A stretch of DNA of 64,000 nucleotides from an uncultured Clostridium sp. (GCA_900539375.1 UQBY01000001.1:1-64000); one strand, 5' to 3'; shown: positions 51,483-60,552, counted from the first letter of the stretch. The notes: generated by a model not told the origin, from the letters alone. Numbers and translations are program-made.

Positions 51483-52742
51483 ATGGGAATGACCATGACA
51501 CAAAAAATATTAGCTGCACATGCAGGTTTAGAAAGTGTAAAGGCTGGACAATTAATTGAAGCAAATCTTGATTTAGTATTAGGAAATGATATAACAACTC
51601 CAGTAGCAGTAAACGAATTTGGAAAGTTTGGAGTAGATAAGGTATTTAACAAATCAAAAATTGCAATAGTTCCAGACCACTTTACTCCAAATAAGGATAT
51701 AAAGGCAGCAGAACAAGTAAAATATGTTAGAGAATTTGCAAATGAAAAGGGAATTGAAAACTTTTTTGAAGTAGGAGAAATGGGAATTGAACATTGTCTT
51801 TTACCTGAAAAAGGATTAGTAGTAGCAGGAGATGTAGTTATAGGAGCTGATTCACATACTTGTACATATGGAGCTTTAGGAGCTTTCTCAACAGGAATAG
51901 GTTCAACTGATATGGCAGCTGGTATGGCAACTGGACAATGTTGGTTTAAGGTTCCATCAGCAATAAAGTTTGTATTAAAAAACAAGCCAGCTAAATGGGT
52001 AAGTGGTAAAGATGTTATACTACATATAATTGGACTTATTGGAGTTGATGGTGCTTTATACAAGTCAATGGAATTTGTAGGAGATGGATTAAAGTATTTA
52101 TCAATGGATGATAGATTTACAATGGCTAATATGGCTATAGAAGCTGGTGGAAAAAATGGTATTTTCCCAGTTGATGAAAAGACAGAGGAATATTTAAAGG
52201 AACATGCTCAAAGAGAATGGAAGAAGTTTGAAGCTGATGAAGATGCTGAATATGATCAAGTTATTGAAATAGACTTAAGCACATTAAGACCAACAGTTTC
52301 ATTCCCTCACTTACCAGATAATACAAGAACAATAGACAATGTAGGAGAGGTTAAGATAGACCAAGTTGTTATAGGTTCATGTACAAATGGAAGAATATCA
52401 GATTTAAGAGTTGCAAGAGATATATTAAAGGGCAAAAAAGTTTGTAAGGGAATTAGATGTATAGTAATTCCAGGAACTCAAAAGATATATCTAGAAGCTT
52501 TAGAAGAAGGAATAATAAAGGATTTAATAGAAGCTGGAGCAGTAGTTTCTACACCAACTTGTGGTCCATGCTTAGGAGGACACATGGGAATATTAGCAGC
52601 TGGAGAAAGATGTGTATCAACAACTAATAGAAACTTCGTAGGAAGAATGGGACATGTTGATTCAGAAGTTTATTTAGCAAGTCCAGCAGTTGCAGCAGCA
52701 TCAGCAATAACAGGAAAAATTACAGACCCAGAATTAGTATAG
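51483..52742 (+). CDS. leuC: 3-isopropylmalate dehydratase large subunit
   Basis: 419 residues, the short (archaeal/clostridial) form. Aconitase-fold motifs: AHAGLESVKAGQLIEANLDL, GADSHTCTYGALGAFSTGIG, GSCTNGRISDL and CGPCLGGHMG. Cys300, Cys360 and Cys363 bind the 4Fe-4S cluster. With LeuD it converts 2- to 3-isopropylmalate. AGGAG is present upstream of the ATG. A homoaconitase-type substrate is also possible in this subfamily, but leuB follows. Confidence 0.93.
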   Translation: MGMTMTQKILAAHAGLESVKAGQLIEANLDLVLGNDITTPVAVNEFGKFGVDKVFNKSKIAIVPDHFTPNKDIKAAEQVKYVREFANEKGIENFFEVGEMGIEHCLLPEKGLVVAGDVVIGADSHTCTYGALGAFSTGIGSTDMAAGMATGQCWFKVPSAIKFVLKNKPAKWVSGKDVILHIIGLIGVDGALYKSMEFVGDGLKYLSMDDRFTMANMAIEAGGKNGIFPVDEKTEEYLKEHAQREWKKFEADEDAEYDQVIEIDLSTLRPTVSFPHLPDNTRTIDNVGEVKIDQVVIGSCTNGRISDLRVARDILKGKKVCKGIRCIVIPGTQKIYLEALEEGIIKDLIEAGAVVSTPTCGPCLGGHMGILAAGERCVSTTNRNFVGRMGHVDSEVYLASPAVAAASAITGKITDPELV

Positions 52743-52754
52743 GAGGAAAGGTAA

Positions 52755-53249
52755 ATGAAGGTAACAGGAAAAGTTTTTAAATATGGAGATAATGTAGATA
52801 CAGACGTTATAATTCCAGCAAGATACTTAAATACATCAGTTCATAAAGAACTTGCAGCTCATTGTATGGAAGATATAGATAAGGATTTTGTTAAAAATGT
52901 TGAAGAAGGAGATTTTATAGTTGCAAATAAAAACTTTGGATGTGGTTCTTCAAGAGAACATGCACCAATTGCAATAAAGGCAGCAGGAGTAAGTTGTGTA
53001 ATAGCTTCAACATTTGCAAGAATATTCTATAGAAATGCTATAAATATAGGACTTCCAATAATTGAATGTGAAGAAGCTGTAAAGGCTATAGATGCAGGGG
53101 ACAGATTAGAAGTAGATTTCTCAACAGGAGAAATAAAGAACTTAACAAAAAATGAAAGTTATCAAGGGGAACCTTTTCCAGAATTTATGCAAAAAATTAT
53201 AGATAATGATGGATTAATAGGATATATAAGAAATAAAGAAAGTAAATAA
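52755..53249 (+). CDS. leuD: 3-isopropylmalate dehydratase small subunit
   Basis: 164 residues: GKVFKYGDNVDTDVIIPARY at the start, FGCGSSREHAPIAIKAAG, SFARIFYRNAINIGLP-like block (STFARIFYRNAINIGLP). It is the swivel domain partner of LeuC, 12 bases downstream of it, AGGAGGAAAGG in the gap. Confidence 0.95.
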   Translation: MKVTGKVFKYGDNVDTDVIIPARYLNTSVHKELAAHCMEDIDKDFVKNVEEGDFIVANKNFGCGSSREHAPIAIKAAGVSCVIASTFARIFYRNAINIGLPIIECEEAVKAIDAGDRLEVDFSTGEIKNLTKNESYQGEPFPEFMQKIIDNDGLIGYIRNKESK

Positions 53250-53268
53250 TAATTAGGGGGCTTTTAAA

Positions 53269-54345
53269 ATGAAATATAATATAGCAGTTATTCCAGGAGA
53301 CGGAATAGGACCAGAAGTTGTAGATGCAACAATAAAAGTATTAAATGCAGTTGGAGAAAAATTTGGGCATAGATTTGATTATGAATATCTTTTAGCTGGA
53401 GGATGTGCAATAGATAAGTTTGGAACACCTCTTCCAGAAGAAACTTTAGAAGCATGTAAAAAGTCAGATTCAGTACTTTTAGGAGCAGTTGGAGGACCTA
53501 AGTGGGATGAACCAACAGCAAAGGTAAGACCAGAACAAGCTTTACTTGGATTAAGAGGAGGACTTGGACTTTACTGTAACTTAAGACCAGCTTTATTATA
53601 TGCACCACTTAAAGATGCTTCACCACTTAAAGATAGTATAATTGGAGATGGAATAGACATTCAAGTTGTAAGAGAATTAACTGGAGGAATATACTTTGGT
53701 GAAAGAGGAACTTGTGACGACAATGGAATTCCAGCCGCTTATGATACAGAAAAATATAATGAAGAAGAAGTAAGAAGAATAGCAAAAATAGGTTTTGAAG
53801 CTGCTATGAAGAGAAGAAAGAAAGTTACTTCAGTAGATAAGGCAAATATACTTGAAAGTTCAAGATTATGGAGAAGAATAATAAATGAAGTTGCAAAAGA
53901 TTATCCAGAAGTTGAAGTAAATCATCTTTACATAGATAATGCATCAATGCAAATGGTAAGAGACCCAAGACAATTTGATGTTATAATAACTTCAAATATG
54001 TTTGGAGATATATTATCAGATGAAGCAAGTATGGTTACAGGTTCAATAGGAATGCTTCCTTCAGCATCTCTTGGAGAAAATAGTTTTGGTATGTATGAAC
54101 CAATCCATGGTAGTGCTCCTGATATAGCTGGAAAAGGAATTGCAAATCCTTTAGCTACAATCCTTTCTGGTGGAATGATGCTTAGATATAGCTTTGGCTT
54201 AGATGATGAAGCTGATTTAATAGAAAAGGCAGTTGTATCTGTATTAGAAGATGGATACAGAACTGGAGACATAATGAGCGAAGGAATGAAACTAGTAGGA
54301 ACAGAAGAAATGACAAAGGCTGTTCTTGCAAAAATACAAGCATAA
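53269..54345 (+). CDS. leuB: 3-isopropylmalate dehydrogenase
   Basis: 358 residues. It oxidises and decarboxylates 3-isopropylmalate with NAD. Motifs: AVIPGDGIGPEVVDATIKVL, LLGAVGGPKWD, GLYCNLRPALLY, ELTGGIYFGERG, VDKANILESSRLWRR, and the metal/coenzyme block TSNMFGDILSDEASMVTGS, IGMLPSASLGE, GSAPDIAGKGIANP. leuA is not in this cluster and must lie elsewhere or be replaced. Confidence 0.95.
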   Translation: MKYNIAVIPGDGIGPEVVDATIKVLNAVGEKFGHRFDYEYLLAGGCAIDKFGTPLPEETLEACKKSDSVLLGAVGGPKWDEPTAKVRPEQALLGLRGGLGLYCNLRPALLYAPLKDASPLKDSIIGDGIDIQVVRELTGGIYFGERGTCDDNGIPAAYDTEKYNEEEVRRIAKIGFEAAMKRRKKVTSVDKANILESSRLWRRIINEVAKDYPEVEVNHLYIDNASMQMVRDPRQFDVIITSNMFGDILSDEASMVTGSIGMLPSASLGENSFGMYEPIHGSAPDIAGKGIANPLATILSGGMMLRYSFGLDDEADLIEKAVVSVLEDGYRTGDIMSEGMKLVGTEEMTKAVLAKIQA

Positions 54346-54347
54346 TA

Positions 54348-54471
54348 GCAAAAGCTTTAAATTAGGCATAGGAGTTGCTTTCCTATCTTTACTGCGCTGC
54401 TCCGTCGACGAGCTCCAAGTCGCTGCTTCGTAAAATAGGAAAGCAACTCCTAAATAAATTAAAGCTTTTGC
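54348..54471 (+). repeat. Long composite hairpin with GC-rich loop after leuB
   Basis: Outer arms GCAAAAGCTTTAA (54348-54360) and TTAAAGCTTTTGC (54459-54471) and an inner perfect 18-bp stem (54369-54386 with 54435-54452). The 48-base apical part (54387-54434) is unusually G+C-rich for this genome and contains GCGCTGCTCCGTCGACGAGC. It could terminate leuCDB, but no T-run follows the stem. I recall similar elements between genes in other clostridia, so this may be a dispersed repeat or a structured RNA. Confidence 0.65.
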
Positions 54472-54757
54472 AAATTTATTAAAAAAAAGGCAAAGACTAT
54501 ATGGTGGCTACTGTTTTTAGGTATAGGCTAAAAATAAGTGGCTTTTTTTGTGTATAATAATGTGTAATATAGAGTATAATAAGATTTTGGTAGAATATTA
54601 TATAAATAATCTTGTTTATTAAAATATTAGGTTTCTTATTTTATGAAGGCATGATGCAAGAGTCTGTTGATGGAATAACTGAATAACATAAAAGAACTAA
54701 TATTTTTGAAGCAAGTTAAGTTAGATAAAGTTATGTATTTTTTAGGTGGTGTTTTTT
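54472..54757 (+). other. Gene-free stretch before ribonuclease Z
   Basis: No ORF with a ribosome binding site is seen. It has a weak stem (TTTTTAG/CTAAAAA near 54514-54535) followed by a T-run at about 54543-54549, and several TATAAT-like boxes (54553, 54577) that can serve rnz. Confidence 0.4.
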
Positions 54758-55660
54758 GTGGTGGATTTAGTTTTTCTTGGAACTGGTGGTGGCATGCCTA
54801 TGCCTAATAGGTTTTTGGCTTCTATGGTTATTAAGGTTAATGGAAGAATGGTTTTAGTAGATTGTGGAGAGGGCACTCAAGTTTCTATGAAAGTGTGTAA
54901 TACTGGTTTTAAGGGAATAGATATTATATGTATAACTCATTGTCATGGAGACCATATATTAGGTCTTCCTGGTTTGTTAGCAACCATAGGAAATAGTGGA
55001 AGAAAAGAGGCTATAACAATTATTGGACCAGTTGGGATAAAGAAAGTGGTTGAAGGTTTAAATGTTGTAAATCCATATCTTCCTTATGAAATAAATGTAA
55101 TAGAAAATCCTAAAGAATATTTAATAAAGGATTTTATTATAAAAACTATTGACCTTGAACATTCTTCTCCTTGTATTGGATATAAATTTTATTTTAAGAG
55201 AAATCCTATATTTTCAGTAGAGAAAGCTACTTTAAATAATGTTCCTAAAAATCTTTGGGGAAAGCTTCAAAAGGAAAAAGATATAATAGAATTTGAAGGG
55301 AAGGTATATAAAAAGGAAATGGTTTTAGGGCAGAAAAGAAAGGGAATAACTTTATCTTATGTAACAGATACAAGACCAATTGAACAAATAGTTTCTTTTA
55401 TAGAAAATAGTGATTTATTTGTATGTGAAGGTACTTATGGAAAGGATGAGGATATAGAAAAGGCAATTAAAAATAAACATATGACCTTTAGAGAAGCTGC
55501 TATTTTAGCTAGAGAAGGTAAGGTGAAAGAACTTATTTTAACTCATTTTAGTACAGCTATAACAGAGCCTAAAGAGTATATAAATAATGGGAAAAGTGAA
55601 TTTAAAAATATAATATTAGGTGAAGATGGACTAAAAAAGGAACTTAAATTTAGTGACTAA
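54758..55660 (+). CDS. rnz: Ribonuclease Z
   Basis: 300 residues from GTG 54758, with AGGTGGTG eight bases upstream; the in-frame GTG at 54746 lies inside that site. Motifs: LVFLGTGGGMPMPNR, VDCGEGTQ, ITHCHGDHILGLPGLL (metal), SYVTDTRP, and LTHFS near the end. It cuts the 3' trailer of tRNA precursors. The protein is near normal length for the bacterial short form. The MATE gene follows closely. Confidence 0.92.
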   Translation: MVDLVFLGTGGGMPMPNRFLASMVIKVNGRMVLVDCGEGTQVSMKVCNTGFKGIDIICITHCHGDHILGLPGLLATIGNSGRKEAITIIGPVGIKKVVEGLNVVNPYLPYEINVIENPKEYLIKDFIIKTIDLEHSSPCIGYKFYFKRNPIFSVEKATLNNVPKNLWGKLQKEKDIIEFEGKVYKKEMVLGQKRKGITLSYVTDTRPIEQIVSFIENSDLFVCEGTYGKDEDIEKAIKNKHMTFREAAILAREGKVKELILTHFSTAITEPKEYINNGKSEFKNIILGEDGLKKELKFSD

Positions 55661-55687
55661 GTGGAGTATAATACTTAGGGAGATGAT

Positions 55688-57055
55688 TTGCTAATGAAAA
55701 TAAAAAACAATATTAATGAAGAAAATAAATATTTGTTTACTTCAAGAGATTTATATAAGTTAATAATTCCTCTTGTATTAGAACAATTATTAGAAGTTAT
55801 TGTAGGAATGTCAGATTCAATAATGATAGCAAGTGTTGGAGAATCTGCAGTTTCTGGAGTTTCTTTAATGGATAATATTTATATATTATTAATTAATGTA
55901 TTTACAGCCTTAGCAACTGGCGGAGCTGTTGTTGTTGGTCAATATATGGGGAGAAAGGATATAAAAAAGGCAAGGGAATCAGCAAATCAACTTGTTTGGC
56001 TTATGTTTTTTGTATCCCTTGGAATTATGGCACTTGTATATATTGGAAAAGAGTTTATTTTAACTGTAGTTTTTGGACATATTACAAAAGAAGTTTATAA
56101 TCATGCAAATACATATTTAATGATATGTTCAGCCTCAATTCCATTTTTAGCAGTATATAATGCTGGAACTGCTATATTTAGGGCACAGATGAATTCTAAA
56201 ACTCCAATGCTTGTATCTTGTTTAATGAATGTTATAAATGTTTTTGGAAATGCTATTTTAATTTTTGGATTTAAGTTTGAAACAGCAGGAGTAGCAATTC
56301 CAACTTTAGTATCTCGAATGGTTGCAGCCTTTGTTATGTTATATTTAGTAACAAGAAAAGACTTACAAATACATATTAATAAAACTCTTAAGTTTAAATT
56401 TAATAAAAAATTAGTAAGAAAGATATTACATATTGGCATTCCAAGTGGCCTTGAAAATAGTATGTTTCAACTTGGAAAAATATTAGTTTTAAGTTTAGTT
56501 GCTTCCTTTGGAACTTCAGCCATTGCAGCAAATGCAGTTTCAAGTAGTTTATGTAACTTTGAAATTTTACCAGGAATAGCTATTGGTTTTGCTATGGTAA
56601 CAGTTGTTTCAAGATGTATTGGAGCAGGAGAAATTAATCAAGCAAAATTTTTCACAAAAAAACTTATGAAAATATGTTATATGGCGTTATGGGGAACAAA
56701 TATAATAATATTTATTTTACTTCCATTTATACTTAAAATTTATAATTTAACTTCAGAAACTTCAGAAACAGCTAGAAATATTATACTTTATCATGGAGTA
56801 TGTTCTATGCTTATCTGGCCCTTATCTTTTACAATTTCAAATACATTTAGAGCAGGAGGAGATGCACAATATCCAATGATAGTAGGAATAGTATCAATGT
56901 GGACATGCAGAATTGCTTTAAGTTATGTAATAGGAAGAAATTTAGGTCTTGGAGTATTTGGAGTATGGGTTGCTATGACAATAGATTGGGTAGTAAGAAC
57001 TATATTTTTTGTTTATAGATACTTTAGTGGAAAATGGATAAAAAAAGCTATATAG
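55688..57055 (+). CDS. MATE-family multidrug exporter
   Basis: About 455 residues; start either TTG 55688 or ATG 55694 (GGGAG at 55678-55682). Twelve membrane segments are expected. The family features include PLVLEQLLEVIVGMSDSIMIA, TALATGGAVVVGQYMGRKD, and the repeated half with GIPSGLENSMFQLGKILVLS. It exports drugs or metabolites using Na+ or H+. It overlaps no neighbour, and a long hairpin follows. Confidence 0.88.
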   Translation: MLMKIKNNINEENKYLFTSRDLYKLIIPLVLEQLLEVIVGMSDSIMIASVGESAVSGVSLMDNIYILLINVFTALATGGAVVVGQYMGRKDIKKARESANQLVWLMFFVSLGIMALVYIGKEFILTVVFGHITKEVYNHANTYLMICSASIPFLAVYNAGTAIFRAQMNSKTPMLVSCLMNVINVFGNAILIFGFKFETAGVAIPTLVSRMVAAFVMLYLVTRKDLQIHINKTLKFKFNKKLVRKILHIGIPSGLENSMFQLGKILVLSLVASFGTSAIAANAVSSSLCNFEILPGIAIGFAMVTVVSRCIGAGEINQAKFFTKKLMKICYMALWGTNIIIFILLPFILKIYNLTSETSETARNIILYHGVCSMLIWPLSFTISNTFRAGGDAQYPMIVGIVSMWTCRIALSYVIGRNLGLGVFGVWVAMTIDWVVRTIFFVYRYFSGKWIKKAI

Positions 57056-57064
57056 TATATAACA

Positions 57065-57170
57065 TTTTAGCTTGGTTCAAAAATCTTAGATTCCTTATAT
57101 TATTTGGTTGCTCTAGTGGATAGGCTCTTGCGTGGCAAAGGAATCTAAGATTTTACTAAATCAAGTTAAA
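57065..57170. repeat. Long hairpin between MATE and cbiK genes
   Basis: A perfect 16-bp stem (AAATCTTAGATTCCTT 57081-57096 with AAGGAATCTAAGATTT 57138-57153), an outer weaker stem (TTTAGCTTGGTT with AATCAAGTTAAA), and a 41-base apical segment containing GGTTGCTCTAGTGGATAGG. Same overall plan as the element at 54348. It lies between convergent genes and reaches the cbiK stop. Confidence 0.6.
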
Positions 57171-57957
57171 TTTTAAGTTTTGCTTCTTTTATGTGTTTAA
57201 TATAGATTTTTCTTATATCTTCGTATTCTCCAAGGCCTTTTAGAGAAAAGTCTACTTTAAAGCCTTTATCTTCTAAAATTGATTTCCAAGAATCTTCTTC
57301 ATCACTAGACATATCATTTATAGCATGGTCTCCAGCTACAACCATTAAAGGCATTAAAGTTACTTTTGAAGGATTAAGTTCTTTAAGACCTGAAATAACT
57401 TCAGTAAGTTTTGGATATCCTTCAACAGTTCCAACAAATACATTTTTAAAGCCTTTTTCTTTAAACATATAATCAAGAGCTGGATATGTAGAATTAGAAT
57501 AATGATCTGAACCATGTCCCATACATACTAAAGCTTCCTTTTCTTTTAAATGAGAAAATTCTTTTATTATTATTTTTACTAAATTTTCATAATCTAAAGT
57601 AGAAGTTAATAAAGGAGTTCCTATTTTTATACTTTCAAAGTTATCTTTATATTTTAAAACAGTTTCTATCATAAGGTCATTTTCTATTCCATTAATTACA
57701 TGAGTTGGTTGAACAATAAGTTCTTTAACATTGTCAGCTATAAGTTTTTCTAGGGCTTCTTTTACAGTGAAAATTTTCAAATTATCTGTTTTAAGAAGTT
57801 TCTTTATTATCATATTACTTGTAAAGGCTCTATAGATAGTATAATCAGGAAAGGAATTTTTTATTTCATTTTCTATAGCATCTATAGTTTTTTCACGAGT
57901 TTCTTTATAACTAGTACCAAAGCTTACAACTAAAATGGCTTTTTTATTTGTATTCAT
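57166..57957 (-). CDS. cbiK: Sirohydrochlorin cobaltochelatase
   Basis: 263 residues, typical CbiK length. VVSFGTSYKETREKTIDAIE at the start, IVQPTHVINGIENDLM (first half His), CMGHGSDHYSN and PLMVVAGDHAINDM (metal-binding His). It inserts cobalt into sirohydrochlorin in anaerobic B12 synthesis. It is the third gene of the riboswitch-controlled unit, after cbiN. Confidence 0.93.
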   Translation of the reverse strand: MNTNKKAILVVSFGTSYKETREKTIDAIENEIKNSFPDYTIYRAFTSNMIIKKLLKTDNLKIFTVKEALEKLIADNVKELIVQPTHVINGIENDLMIETVLKYKDNFESIKIGTPLLTSTLDYENLVKIIIKEFSHLKEKEALVCMGHGSDHYSNSTYPALDYMFKEKGFKNVFVGTVEGYPKLTEVISGLKELNPSKVTLMPLMVVAGDHAINDMSSDEEDSWKSILEDKGFKVDFSLKGLGEYEDIRKIYIKHIKEAKLKI

Positions 57958-57981
57958 TAGATTAATCTCCTATGTAAAATT

Positions 57982-58278
57982 TTATTTACCTTTATTTTCT
58001 TTCTTATATCTTTCTTTTAATACTCCAAGTCCAAACCCTAAAACTCCAGCTCCAATAGCAGCTTGAAGGCAGAATAAAAGACTTTCTGTTTCTCCACCTG
58101 GAGGTTCTAAAATTGGAGATGCCCAAGCTTCATAATTTGGGTCTACTTCACTTATTACATCTTCTGCAGCACCATCAGCTCCACCAAATTCAGAATCCTT
58201 TATAACAAGTAAAGGAATAGAAGCAATAAGAACACATAAAATAACTAATACTATAATAAGGTTTTTCTTACTTTTCAT
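57982..58278 (-). CDS. cbiN: Cobalt ECF transporter auxiliary subunit CbiN
   Basis: 98 residues from ATG 58278, with GGAGGTAACG upstream; the longer frame from 58305 overlaps cbiM more and lacks a site. Two membrane segments (about 7-26 and 73-90) flank a periplasmic-side loop with DPNYEAWASPILEPPGGETES, the family signature. CbiN helps CbiM take up cobalt. Its start overlaps the cbiM stop by 11 bases. Confidence 0.92.
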   Translation of the reverse strand: MKSKKNLIIVLVILCVLIASIPLLVIKDSEFGGADGAAEDVISEVDPNYEAWASPILEPPGGETESLLFCLQAAIGAGVLGFGLGVLKERYKKENKGK

Positions 58279-59029
58279 AAGCGTTACCTCCTTCAAAAAA
58301 ATCAAGTTCTATAAGTTCACTTTGTGCATAAGTTTCAAATGCCATCATAATTATAACTGTTATAATACCTTCAATAATAGCAAGTGGAACTTGAGTTAAG
58401 GCAAAAACACCTAAAAATTCAGTAAAAGAAGCAAAAACTCCACCAACTGCTGATGGATGTGCTACTGCAAGTTGGAAGGAAGTAACAACATAAGTAAATA
58501 AATCACCTAAAAAGGCTGCTAAAAATACTCCAAAGTTTTTTGGAATTTTTAACTTTGATGAAAGTTTATAAACGCCATAGGCTAAAAAAGGACCTGCTAT
58601 TGCCATTGAAAAAGTATTTGCACCTAAAGTTGTTAAACCACCATGAGCAAGTAAAATAGCTTGAAATAAAAGAACAATAATACCTATAACACTCATAGCA
58701 GATGGTCCAAATAATATAGCACCTAAACCAGTACCTGTAGCATGAGAACTACTTCCAGTTACTGATGGTATTTTAAGGGCTGATAAAACAAAAGAATAGG
58801 CACCAACCATAGCAAGTATTAAAAGTGTTTTCCTGTGGTTAGATAAAGTTTTTTTAATTGACATAAATCCTACAATTAAAAATGGAATACATAAAACTCC
58901 CCAAGCAATACAATATTTTGGAGGAAGATATCCTTCCATAATGTGCATTGCATTAGCTACAGGCATAACACTTGAACATATAACAAAAACAAGCATTACA
59001 ATAATAAAAAATCTCTTCTTTTTAGACAT
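58268..59029 (-). CDS. cbiM: Cobalt ECF transporter S component CbiM
   Basis: 253 residues with a cleavable signal peptide (about 1-27, ending VANA) that exposes MHIMEGYLPP, the metal-binding N-terminus of CbiM. SVTGSSSHATGTGLGAILFG and LLAHGGLTTLGANTFSMAIAG are family blocks; seven membrane segments are seen. It binds cobalt; with CbiN it has basic uptake activity. The energy subunits CbiQ and CbiO do not follow and are not in the window. Confidence 0.94.
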   Translation of the reverse strand: MSKKKRFFIIVMLVFVICSSVMPVANAMHIMEGYLPPKYCIAWGVLCIPFLIVGFMSIKKTLSNHRKTLLILAMVGAYSFVLSALKIPSVTGSSSHATGTGLGAILFGPSAMSVIGIIVLLFQAILLAHGGLTTLGANTFSMAIAGPFLAYGVYKLSSKLKIPKNFGVFLAAFLGDLFTYVVTSFQLAVAHPSAVGGVFASFTEFLGVFALTQVPLAIIEGIITVIIMMAFETYAQSELIELDFFEGGNAYEK

Positions 59030-59185
59030 TAAAAAAAATCCCCCTTTAAAATAAATAGTTAGATAAAATAGTTAATATAAAAGTCTCTAGAAAAAATTTA
59101 TAAAAACTTTTAATTATCTTTTTTAAAAGGCATAAAAAAAAGGCCTTTTAAAAAATAATAAAGGGCGCAATTAAAAAGCTAGATT

Positions 59186-59253
59186 AAAAAAACCTAAACT
59201 TTTAAATTACACCTAATTATCATCCGTAATTATGTGTAAAACTCATCTTTAGG
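59186..59253 (-). terminator. Expression platform terminator of the cobalamin riboswitch
   Basis: On the minus strand TTACACATAATTA pairs with TAATTAGGTGTAA (12 of 13) and CCTAAA (59253-59248) can pair with TTTAGG (59198-59193), followed by seven Ts. The CCTAAA strand is also the 3' side of the aptamer closing stem, so aptamer and terminator share it. Confidence 0.75.
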
Positions 59254-59423
59254 CAGGTCTTCTGACTTAGGCTTAAATAACATAGTATTAAATCTTCCCA
59301 TTTTCACAGTGATATTATAAAATACTACTATTCCATTACAGCGGCGGGACCGTATAAGATTTTCACTTATTTCCACAATTACTCTATAAAAATTTAAAAT
59401 GATAAAATTTTACAGAACCTAAA
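59248..59423 (-). promoter_or_regulatory. Cobalamin riboswitch aptamer upstream of cbiM
   Basis: Read on the minus strand it holds the conserved B12 elements in order: the closing stem TTTAGG...CCTAAA, TGAAAATCTTATACGGTCCC, GCCGCTGTAAT, CACTGTGAAAATGGGAAG, and the B12 box AAGCCTAAGTCAGAAGACC with TGCC. It controls cbiM-cbiN-cbiK, lowering cobalt uptake and insertion when coenzyme B12 is plentiful. Confidence 0.92.
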
Positions 59424-59488
59424 AATGCTAAATTATAAGGGGAGTATAACATAAAAATAAATATATGTAAATGAAAAAATTTATAGTA

Positions 59489-59517
59489 TTGACAATAAAT
59501 AAAATCTTACATACCAT
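59489..59517 (+). promoter_or_regulatory. Promoter of the cbiB operon
   Basis: TTGACA at 59489-59494, 17 bases, TACCAT at 59512-59517 (weak -10). The expected leader before GTG 59563 is only about 40 nt, too short for a riboswitch. Confidence 0.5.
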
Positions 59518-59562
59518 TTATATTAGTTTAAAAGAAAAAAAGACAAGGATGTGAGTATTTAG

Positions 59563-60513
59563 GTGAATTTTTTATTTTCTGTATTTTTAGGATTTATTTT
59601 AGATTTGATTTTTGGAGACCCCCATTTTATGCCTCACCCTATAAGACTTATTGGTAGTGTAATTTCTAAGGGAGAAAAAATCATAAGAAAAATAATGCCT
59701 AAAAAAGAGTATTTAGGGGGAGCTATTTTAAGTATTTTTGTTATTTTATCATCATTTTTTCTGCCTTTTATAATATTAATTATTTGTAAAAAAATTAGTA
59801 TTTATTTAAAAATTATAATAGAAGCTATATTTATATATCAAATAATGGCTACAAAATCTTTAAAAACTGAAAGTATGAGAGTTTATAAATATCTTAAGAA
59901 AAAAGATATTTTAAATTCAAGAAAATATCTTTCTTGGATAGTTGGAAGGGATACGGAAAATCTTAATGAAAAACAAATTACAAAAGCAACAGTTGAAACT
60001 ATTGCAGAAAATACATCAGATGGAGTTATAGCACCTCTTTTTTATATAATTATAGGGGGAGCACCTTTAGGATTTTTATATAAAGCTGTAAATACTTTAG
60101 ATTCAATGATTGGATATAAAAATGATAAATATTTATACTTTGGAAGATTTGCAGCAAGAACAGATGATGTTTTTAATTTTTTACCAGCAATAATAGCCTC
60201 TTATATAATGCTTCTTGGAAGTTTTATTTTAGGTCTTGATTATAAAAATGCTTATAAAATTTATAAAAGGGATAAAAATAAATCTTCAAGTCCTAATTCT
60301 TGTAAAACAGAATCAGTAGCAGCAGGAGCTTTAGATGTTGAACTTTTAGGAGATGCTTATTATTTTGGAAAGTTAGTAAAAAAAGAAACTATAGGAGATA
60401 ATATAAAAGAAATAGAAATAGATCATATTAAAACTATGAATAAGCTTATGTATGTAACGGCAGTATTATCTTTAATAATATTTTCTTCTATAAGATTTTT
60501 TATAGTTGTATAA
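59563..60513 (+). CDS. cbiB: Adenosylcobinamide-phosphate synthase
   Basis: 316 residues starting at GTG, with AAGGATGTGAG upstream. Membrane protein (about five segments) with DLIFGDPHFMPHPIRLIGSV, the CbiB/CobD N-terminal block, IVGRDTENLNEKQITKATVE then TIAENTSDGVIAPLFY, and the middle NTLDSMIGYKND. It joins the aminopropanol arm to the adenosylcobyric acid. First gene of the rightward cobalamin set. Confidence 0.94.
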   Translation: MNFLFSVFLGFILDLIFGDPHFMPHPIRLIGSVISKGEKIIRKIMPKKEYLGGAILSIFVILSSFFLPFIILIICKKISIYLKIIIEAIFIYQIMATKSLKTESMRVYKYLKKKDILNSRKYLSWIVGRDTENLNEKQITKATVETIAENTSDGVIAPLFYIIIGGAPLGFLYKAVNTLDSMIGYKNDKYLYFGRFAARTDDVFNFLPAIIASYIMLLGSFILGLDYKNAYKIYKRDKNKSSSPNSCKTESVAAGALDVELLGDAYYFGKLVKKETIGDNIKEIEIDHIKTMNKLMYVTAVLSLIIFSSIRFFIVV

Positions 60514-60552
60514 AATTAAGAAATTAGGAAAGAATAGAAGGTGAAGAAAATT

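Noticed and set aside
59100..59160. AAAAGGC/GCCTTTT stem in the cbiM leader as the riboswitch terminator
   Set aside because: It is flanked by A-runs and not a T-run on the minus strand; the structure at 59186-59253 fits better.
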